Positions 19,770 through 28,463 of a stretch of DNA of 64,000 nucleotides are shown one piece after another. The stretch is from Frankia sp. RB7 (GTDB lineage Bacteria; Pseudomonadota; Alphaproteobacteria; Rhizobiales; Xanthobacteraceae). The notes under the pieces were generated by a model. That model was given only the letters and a program-made list of their open reading frames with translations, did no database searches and had not been told where the DNA came from. The stretch is taken from contig JAUEPE010000016.1 in NCBI GenBank assembly GCA_030403585.1, positions 62,001 to 126,000 of the forward strand, read 5' to 3'. The position numbers and the translations under genes were made by a program. Within the stretch, counting starts at the first letter, position 1; every line of letters starts with the position of its first letter.

Positions 19770-21056
19770 TCACGTCAGCGGCAGCAAATGCTCCGGGATC
19801 GGCACTGGGGCTGCCGGCACCAGCGAGGCGACGGAGACGTGCGGCCAGGTCAGGCCGTTGAAATCCAGCATCACCTTCTGCGAGTACTGGATCTGCGTCG
19901 TCGCCACCCGGACGCGGCCGCCGGCAAAAGCCTTGTTGGGCACGAACGGAAGCGTCGCGACGAAACTCGGCACCAGCGGCACCGTGCCCTTCTGCAACGG
20001 CTGGAGGATGATCGGCGGCTCGCCCGACGCGATGCGCGGCACGTCGATGTCGTAAATCACCGTCTCGATCCAGAATACGGCATCCATCTGGAAGGCGTTG
20101 GCGTTGGCACCATTGCCGCCCGGCGGCGGCACCGGCACGCCCTGGAGGAACGCGATGTTCGCGGTACCGCCGGCGAAGTTCGGCGCCTGCGGATGCGGTC
20201 CCGGTGAAGCGACGGCCGGCAACGGACCGCCTGATAGTGGCGTGCCGGGCTTGGTCGAGGTCTCGATGATGATGGTCTGGCTGATGGTCTGATGCGCGAT
20301 CTGATGGCGCAGCACCGTGTTCGGATCGGTGATCATGGCCTGCGTGAGCTTGCCGGAGGCGATCAGCGCGGTGAGATCCTGCGGCAGCCTGCGTGTGGTC
20401 TTGTTGGCCGCGGTCTGATTCTGGAACGTGAACTTGTTGGCCGGATTGCCGCCGAAGAACGGCGTGATGTCGATCGCCGCGATGGTCGGCTTGCCGGCGA
20501 CGGCCGGCAGCGCGGTGCCTTGCGCGGTGACCGTCGTGCCATGCGGGATCGAGGCCATGCGCGCGACGGTGAACGGTTCGTGCGGATTGGTGCTGGACGG
20601 CACCGCGAGCCAGATGCCGGGCTCGAAATGAATGCCGACAGGCGTCCCCGTGGTCACGTCGTTGATGGTCTGCAGATAGGGCACGCCGTTCATGAAAGCA
20701 TCCGCCTGCGGCCCTGAGCCGCGATTGGGAATCGAGCCGAGATTGTTCGAGAACGACATCGTCTCGTCGGTGAGGTTCAGCTCCAGCACGTTGTCGGGCG
20801 GGTCGGTGGTGTTGATCGGTCCCGGCATCTGGGTCGGCGTCGTCGCGCTGTCGGGCCGGAAGATCGTGTTGAACCCCTGTCCCGTGAATGTACCGGCGAA
20901 GGCCGACAGCGGCCCGAGCGTGGGTGGCAGAACGAGCGGCACCGCAGCAGGAGCGACGGCGGCATGCGCGGCAGCCCTGAACACGCTATCGACCTGGTGG
21001 ATGGAGAAGTTTGCGGTCCTGTTGAAGGCGCTGGTAAGCGGCTTGGGTTCGTCCAT
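19770..21056 (-). CDS. hypothetical protein, 428 aa
   Basis: A 428-residue protein of unrecognised function with no signal peptide or membrane helix. It starts MDEPKPLTSAFNRTANFSIHQVDSVFRAAAH and is rich in Pro, Ala, Thr and Asn. Notable segments are GIWLAVPSSTNPHEPFTVARM, FWIETVIYDIDVPRI and FNGLTWPHVSVASL, suggesting a mostly beta-stranded globular protein. The start at 21056 follows AAGGAC; the frame is open upstream with atypical composition. Transcribed alone, towards tRNA-Val. No function is proposed. Confidence 0.75.
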   Translation of the reverse strand: MDEPKPLTSAFNRTANFSIHQVDSVFRAAAHAAVAPAAVPLVLPPTLGPLSAFAGTFTGQGFNTIFRPDSATTPTQMPGPINTTDPPDNVLELNLTDETMSFSNNLGSIPNRGSGPQADAFMNGVPYLQTINDVTTGTPVGIHFEPGIWLAVPSSTNPHEPFTVARMASIPHGTTVTAQGTALPAVAGKPTIAAIDITPFFGGNPANKFTFQNQTAANKTTRRLPQDLTALIASGKLTQAMITDPNTVLRHQIAHQTISQTIIIETSTKPGTPLSGGPLPAVASPGPHPQAPNFAGGTANIAFLQGVPVPPPGGNGANANAFQMDAVFWIETVIYDIDVPRIASGEPPIILQPLQKGTVPLVPSFVATLPFVPNKAFAGGRVRVATTQIQYSQKVMLDFNGLTWPHVSVASLVPAAPVPIPEHLLPLT

Positions 21057-21482
21057 GGGGCGTCCTTTCGATGGTTGCAAACGCGACTGTCGATGCCGGC
21101 GCATTCCCGGGCTGGCGTTCCGCTCTGTGTCAGGCCATGCCACGCGAACGCGCGAGATGGCTGTCGCATCGCCTGATACGGCGAGACGTCGGAGTCTTTC
21201 GAAGCCGATCGCGATCTCTAGGCTCGTCGTCCGTCGCGGGGATCGTTTGTGGCACCCTGCGCGAAAGGACGCTTTGTAAGGAGTGTTCAAAAATGAAATG
21301 ATCGAAACATACGGGGTCGTGCGCCCCGTTCGCCTTGGTTACATCTCGATTATGATACAACCTAAGAGATGCTTCAAGTGTGTTCCATTTCACAAGCGAA
21401 AGAGTCGCAGTCACAAAAGCGATCGGCGTGAACGGCTCGAGGCCCGAGCCCGATCCACATCGCAGTCACGAAGACGAGCAGG
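21057..21482. other. intergenic region, no convincing gene
   Basis: About 425 bases between divergent genes. The part near 21290-21420 is less G+C-rich. A minus frame, 21505-21374, would give a 43-residue peptide with one hydrophobic stretch (MLLGILLVFVTAMWIGLG) but has no ribosome-binding site. Confidence 0.4.
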
Positions 21483-21671
21483 ATGCCCAAGAGCATATCG
21501 GTCATCGAACAGGCAAGAATCCAGGCGCAGGTCCTGGTGCCGCTGATCAAGGCGCTCCAGGCCGAGCTTGGCGAGGCGCGCGCGAAGCGGACGCAGACCA
21601 TCATGCAGGGCGCGGATCATTGCGACTTCCGCTACCGGCGCGTTACGCACGAATCGAAGAAGGGAAAGTGA
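21483..21671 (+). pseudogene. internally deleted L-2-amino-thiazoline-4-carboxylate hydrolase-like remnant
   Basis: A 62-residue frame whose first half (SVIEQARIQAQVLVPLIKAL) resembles the N-terminus and whose end (RTQTIMQGADHCDFRYRR) resembles the C-terminus of the L-2-amino-thiazoline-4-carboxylic acid hydrolase family, normally over 150 residues. The middle is absent, as if removed by an in-frame deletion. The family match is from memory of its motifs. It may still be translated as a short peptide. Confidence 0.45.
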
Positions 21672-21917
21672 ATGATGCGGACGATTTGTCTTTCCGTGGC
21701 GGCTTTAGCGCTGATGGCATCGAGCGCCAATGCGGCGATCATCGACTGGCAGGCCGAGCTGCAACGCTGCCGTGCGCTACGCGAGAGCGTGGCGCCACTG
21801 CTTCAGGCCGGCGAGGGGATCTCCGCGGTGGGGCGCTCCAATCGATCCGTCCGCCGCTGCATCTGGATCCAGCGCATCGCCGTGCGCAAGAAAATCCCCG
21901 GCGCGGAGACGTGGTAA
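21672..21917 (+). CDS. small exported protein
   Basis: An 81-residue protein with a clear signal peptide (MMRTICLSVAALALMASSANA, cleavage about residue 21) and a mature part of about 60 residues holding two Cys (one in LQRCRALRESV, one in RRCIWIQR) that could pair. It starts directly after the stop of the remnant at 21671, so the two may be translated together. Function unknown. Confidence 0.5.
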   Translation: MMRTICLSVAALALMASSANAAIIDWQAELQRCRALRESVAPLLQAGEGISAVGRSNRSVRRCIWIQRIAVRKKIPGAETW

Positions 21918-21952
21918 GGCCGACGTGAGGCCCGCGTCGCAGCTTTACGCTC

Positions 21953-22033
21953 CGTCATTGCGAGCGCAGCAAAGCAATCGAGTATCTTTCCGCGGATGCA
22001 TCTCTGGATTGCTTCGCTGCGCTCGCAATGACG
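21953..22033. repeat. palindromic intergenic repeat, CGTCATTGCGAG family, copy 2
   Basis: Outer arms CGTCATTGCGAGCGCAGC and GCTGCGCTCGCAATGACG, and inner arms AAGCAATC and GATTGCTT, match the copy at 6973-7059. It abuts the 3' end of the AroE-like gene at 22037. Confidence 0.9.
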
Positions 22034-22036
22034 AAC

Positions 22037-22834
22037 TCAAGCAGCGAAATCCCGCCAAAACGCTGTTTGAAGCGGCAGCTGCTGGCGGATCATCGCCACA
22101 CCATCGACGACCTTCAGCCCACGCGCAGCGCAGGCTTCCATGAACCCGGTGCGCCGGGCGGCGATGATGTCGAACACAGCGCAATCTTTCGGCAGCTTGG
22201 CCGGGTCCATCGGCAGCGCATCTGTCGCCTTCAGGCCGAGCGAAGTCGCATTCACGCAAAGACCGGCATCATCAAAGCGCGTATCGAGGTCGATGTCGAG
22301 ATCGGGAAATTGTCCGCGCAGCTTTGCAGCGAGTGCCTCGACCGGGCCGGGGGCCTCGTTGAGAATGCGCAGGCGCCTCACACCACCTGCCGCGAGCGCG
22401 TGGCAGATCGCGCGACCGGCGCCGCCCGCGCCGATCACCACGGCGCGACGTGCGGGATCGAAAATGCCGGCCTCGCGCGCTGCGTTCAGGAAGCCGCCAC
22501 CGTCGAAGGATTCGCCGACGAGCTTTCCGCCCGTCTTGATCCGGATCGTGTTGACCACGCCCTCGAACGCTGCAGCAGGTCCGACCTCGTCGCAAAGCTC
22601 GAACGCGGCCGGCTTGTGCGGCATGGTCAGGTTGAAGCCCGCGGTGCTCGGCGATTTCGCCAATGCACGGATCGTCTCCGTAAGATGCTCCGGCGCGACG
22701 TCCATCACCACCATGTGCCAGTCGAGGCCCTGCTCTTCGAAGTAGGACGTGTAGTAGCGCGGCGCGGCGACGTGTCCTGCCGGATGGGCGAAGATGAAGA
22801 CGGTGCGCGAGGCGCCGGTCGGAAATTTTGTCAT
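22037..22834 (-). CDS. shikimate dehydrogenase-like protein (AroE family)
   Basis: A 265-residue NAD(P)-dependent dehydrogenase of the AroE fold. The substrate domain has GFNLTMPHKPAAF (family motif N(V/L)TxPxK) and an NTI segment; the Rossmann domain has AVVIGAGGAGRAICHAL; C-terminal GVAMIRQQLPLQTAFW is conserved. The N-terminus (SRTVFIFAHPAGHVAAPRYY) differs from true shikimate dehydrogenases. With a transporter 1 base upstream in the same operon, catabolism of a quinate-like or other cyclic polyol substrate is more likely than aromatic biosynthesis. Last gene of the minus-strand cluster. Confidence 0.85.
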   Translation of the reverse strand: MTKFPTGASRTVFIFAHPAGHVAAPRYYTSYFEEQGLDWHMVVMDVAPEHLTETIRALAKSPSTAGFNLTMPHKPAAFELCDEVGPAAAFEGVVNTIRIKTGGKLVGESFDGGGFLNAAREAGIFDPARRAVVIGAGGAGRAICHALAAGGVRRLRILNEAPGPVEALAAKLRGQFPDLDIDLDTRFDDAGLCVNATSLGLKATDALPMDPAKLPKDCAVFDIIAARRTGFMEACAARGLKVVDGVAMIRQQLPLQTAFWRDFAA

Positions 22835-22835
22835 G

Positions 22836-23663
22836 TCAGCCTTTGACGGCGCCGGCCGTGAGCCCGGAGACGAGATAGCGGCGCACCGCGAGCGAGAAGA
22901 CCAGCACCGGCGCCATCACCAGCGAGCCGCCGGCGGCGATCTTGCCCCATTCCCAGCCTTCGTAGTTCATGAAGTTGACGACGGCAACCGGCGCGGTGCG
23001 CGCATTGGTGCGGGTCAGGATCAGCGCGAAGAAGAAGTCGTTCCAGGCATAGAGGAAGCACAGGATCGCGGTCGCGGCGATGCCGGGCGTCACCATCGGC
23101 AGCACGATCTTGGTGAACACCGTGCGCGTCCGCGCGCCGTCGACCAGCGCCGCCTCTTCCAGCGAGACCGGGATGGTGTCGAAGAACGGCTGCATCATCC
23201 AGATCACCAGGGGCAGGTTGAAGCTGGTGTAGACCAGCACGAGGCCGGTGATGGTGTCGAGCAGGCCGATCCAGCGATAGAACAGGAAGAAGGGGATGGT
23301 GAACGCGATCGGCGGCGCCATACGCGTCACCAGGATCGCGAAGCTCAAGCCATGCTTGCCGCCGCCGGACCAGCGCGACAGTGCGTAGGCCGCCGGCACG
23401 CCGAACAGCAGCGCAAGCGCGGTCGACAGCGACGCGCTCAAAAGGCTGTTGACGAAGGAGGCCGAGAACGCGCTGTGCCAGAGCGAGACGTAATTCTCCA
23501 GCGTCGGCGTGAAGATCAGCGGCGGCGGGAATTGCAGGATCTGGTCGTTGGTCTTGAAGCTCATCTGCAACAGCCAGAGGAATGGCGAAAGCAAAATGAG
23601 CAGGGTGACCGTGATCGCGATCAGCCGGCCGGGGGTTGCCTTGCGGAGGGACGACTCGCTCAT
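22836..23663 (-). CDS. ABC transporter permease, MalG/UgpE type
   Basis: A 275-residue inner-membrane permease with six hydrophobic helices. The EAA loop that contacts the ATPase is recognisable as EEAALVDGARTRTVFTKIVLP near residue 165. The MalG-type signature includes MSFKTNDQILQFPPPLIFTPTLENYVSLW near the N-terminus. The ATGA overlap with the upstream permease stop (23660-23663) shows tight coupling. It imports a carbohydrate-like solute with the proteins encoded just upstream; no ATPase gene accompanies it. Confidence 0.92.
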   Translation of the reverse strand: MSESSLRKATPGRLIAITVTLLILLSPFLWLLQMSFKTNDQILQFPPPLIFTPTLENYVSLWHSAFSASFVNSLLSASLSTALALLFGVPAAYALSRWSGGGKHGLSFAILVTRMAPPIAFTIPFFLFYRWIGLLDTITGLVLVYTSFNLPLVIWMMQPFFDTIPVSLEEAALVDGARTRTVFTKIVLPMVTPGIAATAILCFLYAWNDFFFALILTRTNARTAPVAVVNFMNYEGWEWGKIAAGGSLVMAPVLVFSLAVRRYLVSGLTAGAVKG

Positions 23664-24556
23664 GCCAGCGCCTCTCGGCGCCGGCCCATCCAGACCAACC
23701 CTAGGCTGATGCCGCAGACCAGCAGCAGCATCACCACGGTGACCGCACTGGAATAGCCGATCTCGTTGGTGTCGAAGGCGAGGAGATAGGCATAGTAGTT
23801 CGTGACCTCGGTGAGCGTGCCGGGGCCGCCGCCGGTCAACAGGAAGATCAGCGGAAACGCCTTCACGCTGTCGATCAGGCGGAACATGCCTGATATGACG
23901 AGGATCGGCGTGATGAAGGGCAGCGTGACGTACCAGAAGATCTGCAGCTTGCTAGCGCCGTCGACGAGGGCGGCTTCCGAATATTCGTCGGGAATGGTCT
24001 GCAGCGCGGCGAGCACCATCAGGAAGGTGAAGGGTGTCCACTCCCAGGTGTCGGCGATGACGATCGAGGTCAGCGCGAAATCGACGCTGGAGGTCAGTGC
24101 CGGCAGCGTGATGTGCAGCGCTTGCGCCGCGTAATAAAGCGGGCTGATGTCGGGCGCGTAGATCAGCTTCCAGATCACGGCGACCACGATCGGCGGCAGC
24201 ACCATCGGGATCAGGAAGAAGGTGCGGGCGAATTCGACGAAGCGCGACGGCACGTTCAGGAGCAGCGCCAGCCCCATGCCGAGCAGCACCTGGAACAGCA
24301 CGCTCGCGATCGACAGCTTGGCCTGCACGGCCAGCGAGTTGACGAAGCGGGGATCGCCGGGCAACAGGCCATAGTTGCGGAACGGCTCGCTGAAATCGGT
24401 GGCCGAGCCCGGCGTCGTCAGCTGGAACGGCGTCAGGCTGGTCACGACGAGATAGATCGCCGGCAGCACGGCGATCGCGAACAGCACGATCAGGCTCGGT
24501 GTGAGCGCGAAGGCGATGAACCTGCGGCGCTCTCCGTCAATTCCACTCCCGCTCAA
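23660..24556 (-). CDS. ABC transporter permease, MalF/UgpA type
   Basis: A 298-residue partner permease with six helices and an EAA loop (EYSEAALVDGASKLQIFWYVTLP, about residue 195). The frame is open far upstream, through the binding-protein gene, but no ATG lies near the true N-terminus. A TTG at 24556-24554 overlaps the upstream TGA as TTGA, a translational-coupling arrangement, and is taken as the start. MalF-type members start shortly before the first helix, as here (RRRFIAFALTPSLIVLFAIAVLP). Confidence 0.88.
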   Translation of the reverse strand: MSGSGIDGERRRFIAFALTPSLIVLFAIAVLPAIYLVVTSLTPFQLTTPGSATDFSEPFRNYGLLPGDPRFVNSLAVQAKLSIASVLFQVLLGMGLALLLNVPSRFVEFARTFFLIPMVLPPIVVAVIWKLIYAPDISPLYYAAQALHITLPALTSSVDFALTSIVIADTWEWTPFTFLMVLAALQTIPDEYSEAALVDGASKLQIFWYVTLPFITPILVISGMFRLIDSVKAFPLIFLLTGGGPGTLTEVTNYYAYLLAFDTNEIGYSSAVTVVMLLLVCGISLGLVWMGRRREALA

Positions 24557-25905
24557 AGCTTTGTCCCGGCGCGGCGGAGTGCGGCAATCGCCTGGTCTTG
24601 CGCCGCGTTCATCGCGTCCTTGGCGGGCAACTGGCCGGTCGCGACCTGCTCGAACGCCTTGTTGAGGATGTCGCCGACGATCGGGAACTCCTTCGAGGTG
24701 CGATAGGCCATGTAGTTGTCGCCCTTGCCCGGCAGCTCCAGCACCTCGAGATAGAGCGCGCCGAGATCCTGGCCGTTCACAATGTTGAGCTTGCGATAGT
24801 CGTCGCTGGTGATGATCGAGCGGCGGCAGATCGAGGAATGACCGTGCTCCCTCACGAGCTTCATCGACATCTCCGGGCTGAGCGCCCATTTGATGAATTC
24901 CCACGCGGCCTTCTGGTTCTTGGCGTTCTTGGGAATACCGAGCCCCTGGCTGTTCGACGCCGGATAGTCGTGCACCGGACCGGCGGGCGAACGCACCACG
25001 CGCGAGGTGTCCTTCACCTTGCTCTCGTTGGAGAGCAGGATCGGCGTCACCCAGGCGCTGGAGTGGATGAAGATGTTGGAGCGGCCGGTCAGCATCGACT
25101 GCCGCGCCTGGTCCTCGGTGTAGGTCAGAACGCCCGTCGGCGCGCTCTTCAGCAGCTTCGCATAGAACTCGACGCCCTGGATCGCCTCCGGCGTATTCAG
25201 CGCCGGCATGACGTCGCCGGGCGGATTCTTGAAGATGTTGCCGCCAAAGCCCTGGATGTAGGGCGGCAGATTCCAGTTGTGGAGGAACCACGACACCATG
25301 CCGTTGACGCCGTCGGTGCCGTTGATCTCGGCGCAGACCTGCTGAAGCTCGGCGAAGGTCTTCGGGATCTTCAGCCCTTTCTTCTCCATCAGATCCATGC
25401 GCGACAGGCCCATCAGCATGGCGCCGCCTTCCCAGGAATAGCCGTAGGTGGCGCCCTTGGCGTCGCGATAGGGCACCTGCGCGCCGTCGACGAAATCCTT
25501 CGGATTCCAATCGGCCGGCGTCAGATTGGCGTCACCCGTGAACTCGTCGAGATTGGCGAGCAGCCCTGCCGCGATCCAGCGCGTCGCGAGCGTGAAGGTG
25601 ACGTTGACGAAGTCATAGGCCGAGCCGCCCGAGGACAGCTCGAGATTGGCCTGCTGGTTGTAGACCGGCAGGGCCGAGAGCTGGAGGTCGACCTTCATGC
25701 CGGTCTTGTCCTCGAACTCGGGAATGTATTTCTGCAGCAGCGTGAAGAAGCGGTGCTGGAACGAGGCGCCGTGCAAGGTCACGCCGGCAAACGGCTTGGT
25801 CTGCGCGATCAACGGCGCGGGGAACGCCGCCAGCGCCGCGCCTGCGGCGCTTGCTTTCAGCAGTTTGCGGCGGGTGATCGAGCTCGCGCGCGATGTGGTC
25901 TTCAT
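24553..25905 (-). CDS. ABC transporter solute-binding protein, family 1, Tat-exported
   Basis: A 450-residue periplasmic binding protein. The N-terminus has a twin-arginine signal (SITRRKLLKASAAG, hydrophobic core, then PLIAQ), so it is probably exported folded. The mature protein is a carbohydrate-type (SBP_bac_1) receptor with YDFVNVTFTLATRWIAAGLL, YGYSWEGGAMLM and KAAWEFIKWALSPE. The start at 25905 follows GGGAGG. First transporter gene, 32 bases after the GntR stop, so the GntR product probably controls it directly. Substrate unknown; the sulfatase next door suggests a sulfated or carboxylated sugar. Confidence 0.92.
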   Translation of the reverse strand: MKTTSRASSITRRKLLKASAAGAALAAFPAPLIAQTKPFAGVTLHGASFQHRFFTLLQKYIPEFEDKTGMKVDLQLSALPVYNQQANLELSSGGSAYDFVNVTFTLATRWIAAGLLANLDEFTGDANLTPADWNPKDFVDGAQVPYRDAKGATYGYSWEGGAMLMGLSRMDLMEKKGLKIPKTFAELQQVCAEINGTDGVNGMVSWFLHNWNLPPYIQGFGGNIFKNPPGDVMPALNTPEAIQGVEFYAKLLKSAPTGVLTYTEDQARQSMLTGRSNIFIHSSAWVTPILLSNESKVKDTSRVVRSPAGPVHDYPASNSQGLGIPKNAKNQKAAWEFIKWALSPEMSMKLVREHGHSSICRRSIITSDDYRKLNIVNGQDLGALYLEVLELPGKGDNYMAYRTSKEFPIVGDILNKAFEQVATGQLPAKDAMNAAQDQAIAALRRAGTKL

Positions 25906-25937
25906 ATTGTCCTCCCTCAATAGTATTTTTGTCGGCT

Positions 25938-26693
25938 TCAACGCGTCCGCTTGGTGCGGATGGTCTCGTTCTCGGCGTCTTTTTTCTTCTGACGCGACAT
26001 CGCCGAGACGATGTTCTGTTCGGTGAGATCCATCAGCTTGTGCATGGCCTGGCGCGCGCCGTCGGCATTGCGCGCCCAGATCTCGTCGAGCACGGCGCGG
26101 TGATAGGGCAGGCTTTTCCGCGGCGCGCCCGGATTGGTGCTCGACAGATTGAACGACATCCGCAGCGCCGCCGCGACCGTTGCGCCGAAGGCGATCAGGA
26201 AATCGTTGCCAGTGGCGATGAGAATGCCGCGGTGGAATTGCAGATCGGGCTCGGCATAGGCGACGCGGTCCATGCCGGCCGCGTCCATGCCGCGATAGGC
26301 GCGTTCGATCCGCGCAAAATCCTCGTCGGTGCCGCGTGCCGCACAGATCGCGCAGGCCTCCGGCTCGACGATCCGGCGGACCTCCATGATCTGCTTGGCG
26401 AACTCCTGCGTCGGCAGCGCCGACAGCGTCCAGTTCAGCAGCTCCTCGTCGAGCATGTTCCAGTCGAACCGCGCGCGCACATGGGTGCCGGCCTTCTGCT
26501 TCGAGGCGATCAGTCCTTTGCCCTTGAGCAGCGACAGCGCCTCGCGGATCGAGGCGCGGCTGACATCGAAACGGGACGCCAGCTCGATCTCGCGCGGCAG
26601 GATCGTGCCCTCGCGCCAGACGCCGGTCAGGATCATCCGCGCCACGTCGCGCGCGATCGACTGAGGGCTGTCCTTGCTGGAAGATTTTGCCAC
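25938..26693 (-). CDS. GntR-family regulator, FadR/FCD type
   Basis: A 251-residue repressor-type protein. The winged helix-turn-helix (ARDVARMILTGVWREGTILPREIELASRFDVSRASIREALSLLKGKGLI) comes first, then an all-helical FCD ligand domain (from about residue 90) with the metal-binding residues of EPDLQFHRGILIATGN and LPYHRAVLDEI. GTG at 26693 is chosen; an ATG at 26777 is also in frame but would bury the promoter. Divergent from the sulfatase gene; ATGTC-A-GACAT operators lie between. Confidence 0.88.
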   Translation of the reverse strand: MAKSSSKDSPQSIARDVARMILTGVWREGTILPREIELASRFDVSRASIREALSLLKGKGLIASKQKAGTHVRARFDWNMLDEELLNWTLSALPTQEFAKQIMEVRRIVEPEACAICAARGTDEDFARIERAYRGMDAAGMDRVAYAEPDLQFHRGILIATGNDFLIAFGATVAAALRMSFNLSSTNPGAPRKSLPYHRAVLDEIWARNADGARQAMHKLMDLTEQNIVSAMSRQKKKDAENETIRTKRTR

Positions 26694-26718
26694 GTTGATC
26701 CCGGTCTCGTGGAATAAA

Positions 26719-26824
26719 ATGTCTGATTTATTGCGAGTGCGAAGAAGATATCTACGGAATTGGGCTCGAGATCGCAATTAATCAAATCCAGTTCGGTTTG
26801 ACAAGAATTATTATGTCAGACATA
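26719..26824. promoter_or_regulatory. candidate GntR/FCD operators between gntR and the sulfatase gene
   Basis: A perfect 13-bp palindrome TATGTCAGACATA at 26812-26824, and a related imperfect site ATGTCTGAT at 26719-26727. The GTC-N-GAC core fits operators of FadR-subfamily regulators. The first lies 39 bases before the sulfatase start, the second just upstream of gntR. Confidence 0.6.
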
Positions 26825-26862
26825 TTTTCTCTTCAGCCAATCCCGCGCAGGACAGATCAATC

Positions 26863-28290
26863 GTGACAAAGCCCCACATCATCCTGGTCATGACCGACCA
26901 GCAACGCTTCGACACGATCGCCGCGACGGGCCATCCCCATATGAAGACGCCGAATCTCGATCGTCTCGTGAGGGAAGGCGTCTATTTCGACAATTGCTTC
27001 ATCAACGCGCCGAGCTGCGTGCCCTCGCGCGCGGCGCTGTTCTCCGGCTTGTATCCGCATGCATCGGGCGTGCTGAAGAACGGGCAGCACTGGCAGAAGA
27101 CCTGGGTCAGCAATCTCGCTGACGCCGGCTATCATTGCGTCAATGTCGGCAAGATGCACACCATCCCCTATGACGCGAAGGCCGGCTTCCACGAGCGCTT
27201 CGTGGTCGAGAACAAGGATCGCTTCCTCGAGGGGCGCTGGTTCGCCGACGAACTCGACAAGGCCTTTGCCGCGCACAAGCTGACAAAACCGTCGCGCGCC
27301 GGCTATCGCAGCCTGCCGGACTATGGCGACCGCATGGGCGCCTTCACCTGGGAGATGCCGAAATCGCTGCACCCCGATGTCTTCGTCGCCGAGACCGCGA
27401 TGTGGTGGCTGGAGACGCGCCCCAAGCCGGAGGCCCTGTTCATGCAGATCGGTCTGCCCGGACCGCATCCGCCGTATGACCCCTTGCCGGAATATCTCGA
27501 GCACTATCTCGCCCGCAACGACCTTCCTGTGCCGCAGCCGACCGAGGCGGAGATCGAGGGCCTGCCGGCGTATCTGAAAGAAAAGCGCCGCCACGACACC
27601 GAGGTCGACCACGACGCGGTGTCATGGAAGCTCAAGCCGACGCATGACGAGATGCGCCGTCTGCGCGCGCATTACTATGCCAACGTCACCATGATCGACG
27701 AGCAGGTCGGCCGCCTGCTGACGACGCTGGAGGACAAGGGCTATCTCGACAATTGCGTCGTGATCTTCATGTCGGACCATGGCGACAATCTCGGCGAGCA
27801 CGGGCTGAGCCAGAAATGGTCGATGTACGAGCCGGTGACGCGCATCCCGCTGCTGTTCTGGTCGCCGAGCCTGTTCTCCGACAGCCGCCGCATCCGCGGA
27901 AAGTGTCAGCTGTTCGATCTTGCGCCCACCATTCTCGATCTCGCCGGCGCCGAGCATCCAAAGCCGTTCCAGGCCCGCAGCCTGCTGCCGGCGCTGAAGG
28001 GCGAGGAGTGGACCGGCCGCGACTTCGTGTTCTCCGAGCAGGCCGGCGACGTCGCCATGACCGGCGCAAGGCTTATCACCATGGTGCGCGATGATCGCTG
28101 GAAGGTCGTGTTCATCCACGGCGCCGAGGACGGGCAGCTGTTCGATCTCGCGAGCGACCCGCTCGAACAGCACAATCTCTGGGGCGTGCCCGAGCATGCC
28201 GGCGAGATCAGCCGCCTCAAGGACGCCTTCATCGACTGGCGCCAGAACAGCCTGCTCGAGACCATGGACCTGAACGCAGCGGCGCGGTAG
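26863..28290 (+). CDS. sulfatase (formylglycine-dependent)
   Basis: A 475-residue alkaline-phosphatase-superfamily enzyme. HIILVMTDQQRFDTIA supplies the N-terminal metal aspartates. CVPSR (residues 52-56) is the type I sulfatase signature whose Cys52 is converted to formylglycine. VGKMHT, MSDHGDNLGEHGL and a C-terminal LFDLASDPLEQHNL (family DPxExxNL) complete the pattern. No signal peptide, so probably cytoplasmic, acting after import. The start is GTG behind AGGACAG. It is divergent from the GntR-transporter operon and probably in the same regulon; the substrate is unknown (aryl, choline or sugar sulfate). Confidence 0.92.
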   Translation: MTKPHIILVMTDQQRFDTIAATGHPHMKTPNLDRLVREGVYFDNCFINAPSCVPSRAALFSGLYPHASGVLKNGQHWQKTWVSNLADAGYHCVNVGKMHTIPYDAKAGFHERFVVENKDRFLEGRWFADELDKAFAAHKLTKPSRAGYRSLPDYGDRMGAFTWEMPKSLHPDVFVAETAMWWLETRPKPEALFMQIGLPGPHPPYDPLPEYLEHYLARNDLPVPQPTEAEIEGLPAYLKEKRRHDTEVDHDAVSWKLKPTHDEMRRLRAHYYANVTMIDEQVGRLLTTLEDKGYLDNCVVIFMSDHGDNLGEHGLSQKWSMYEPVTRIPLLFWSPSLFSDSRRIRGKCQLFDLAPTILDLAGAEHPKPFQARSLLPALKGEEWTGRDFVFSEQAGDVAMTGARLITMVRDDRWKVVFIHGAEDGQLFDLASDPLEQHNLWGVPEHAGEISRLKDAFIDWRQNSLLETMDLNAAAR

Positions 28291-28299
28291 GTGCGCTCC

Positions 28300-28439
28300 C
28301 TCGCCCCGTTCTTGCGGGGAGAGGGTTGGGGTGAGGGGCTGTCTCGGCGATCGCGGTGAGAGTTGGACCCGCGGAGAGTCCCCCTCACCCGGATTGCATC
28401 TTCGATGCAATCCGACCTCTCCCCGCAAGCGGGGCGAGG
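28300..28439. repeat. long palindromic intergenic element (CTCGCCCCG family)
   Basis: Outer arms CTCGCCCCG...GCGGGGAGAGG and CCTCTCCCCGC...GGGGCGAG are complementary. An internal perfect hairpin GGATTGCATC-TTC-GATGCAATCC is at 28391-28413. It resembles the RIME-type repeats of rhizobia and lies between convergent genes, where it may also stop transcription. Confidence 0.85.
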
Positions 28440-28463
28440 TAAAGAAGCGAGCTCCGCCCGGGA

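Noticed and set aside
19513-19773. An 86-codon minus-strand frame ending GATGIEPVTPTMSR
   Set aside because: It is antisense to tRNA-Val and runs into a palindromic repeat; this peptide is a well-known over-prediction.
21374-21505. A 43-codon minus frame with one hydrophobic segment
   Set aside because: No ribosome-binding site, and it overlaps the plus-strand hydrolase remnant; support is too thin for a gene call.
23660-25510. A 616-codon minus frame that could fuse a long N-terminus to the MalF-type permease
   Set aside because: The first 318 codons overlap the binding-protein gene in another frame and are low-complexity Arg/Gly; the TTGA overlap gives a sensible start at 24556.
28300-28439. 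CRISPR array or attachment site
   Set aside because: The repeats are inverted arms of single hairpins, not regularly spaced direct repeats, and no cas or integrase genes are present.
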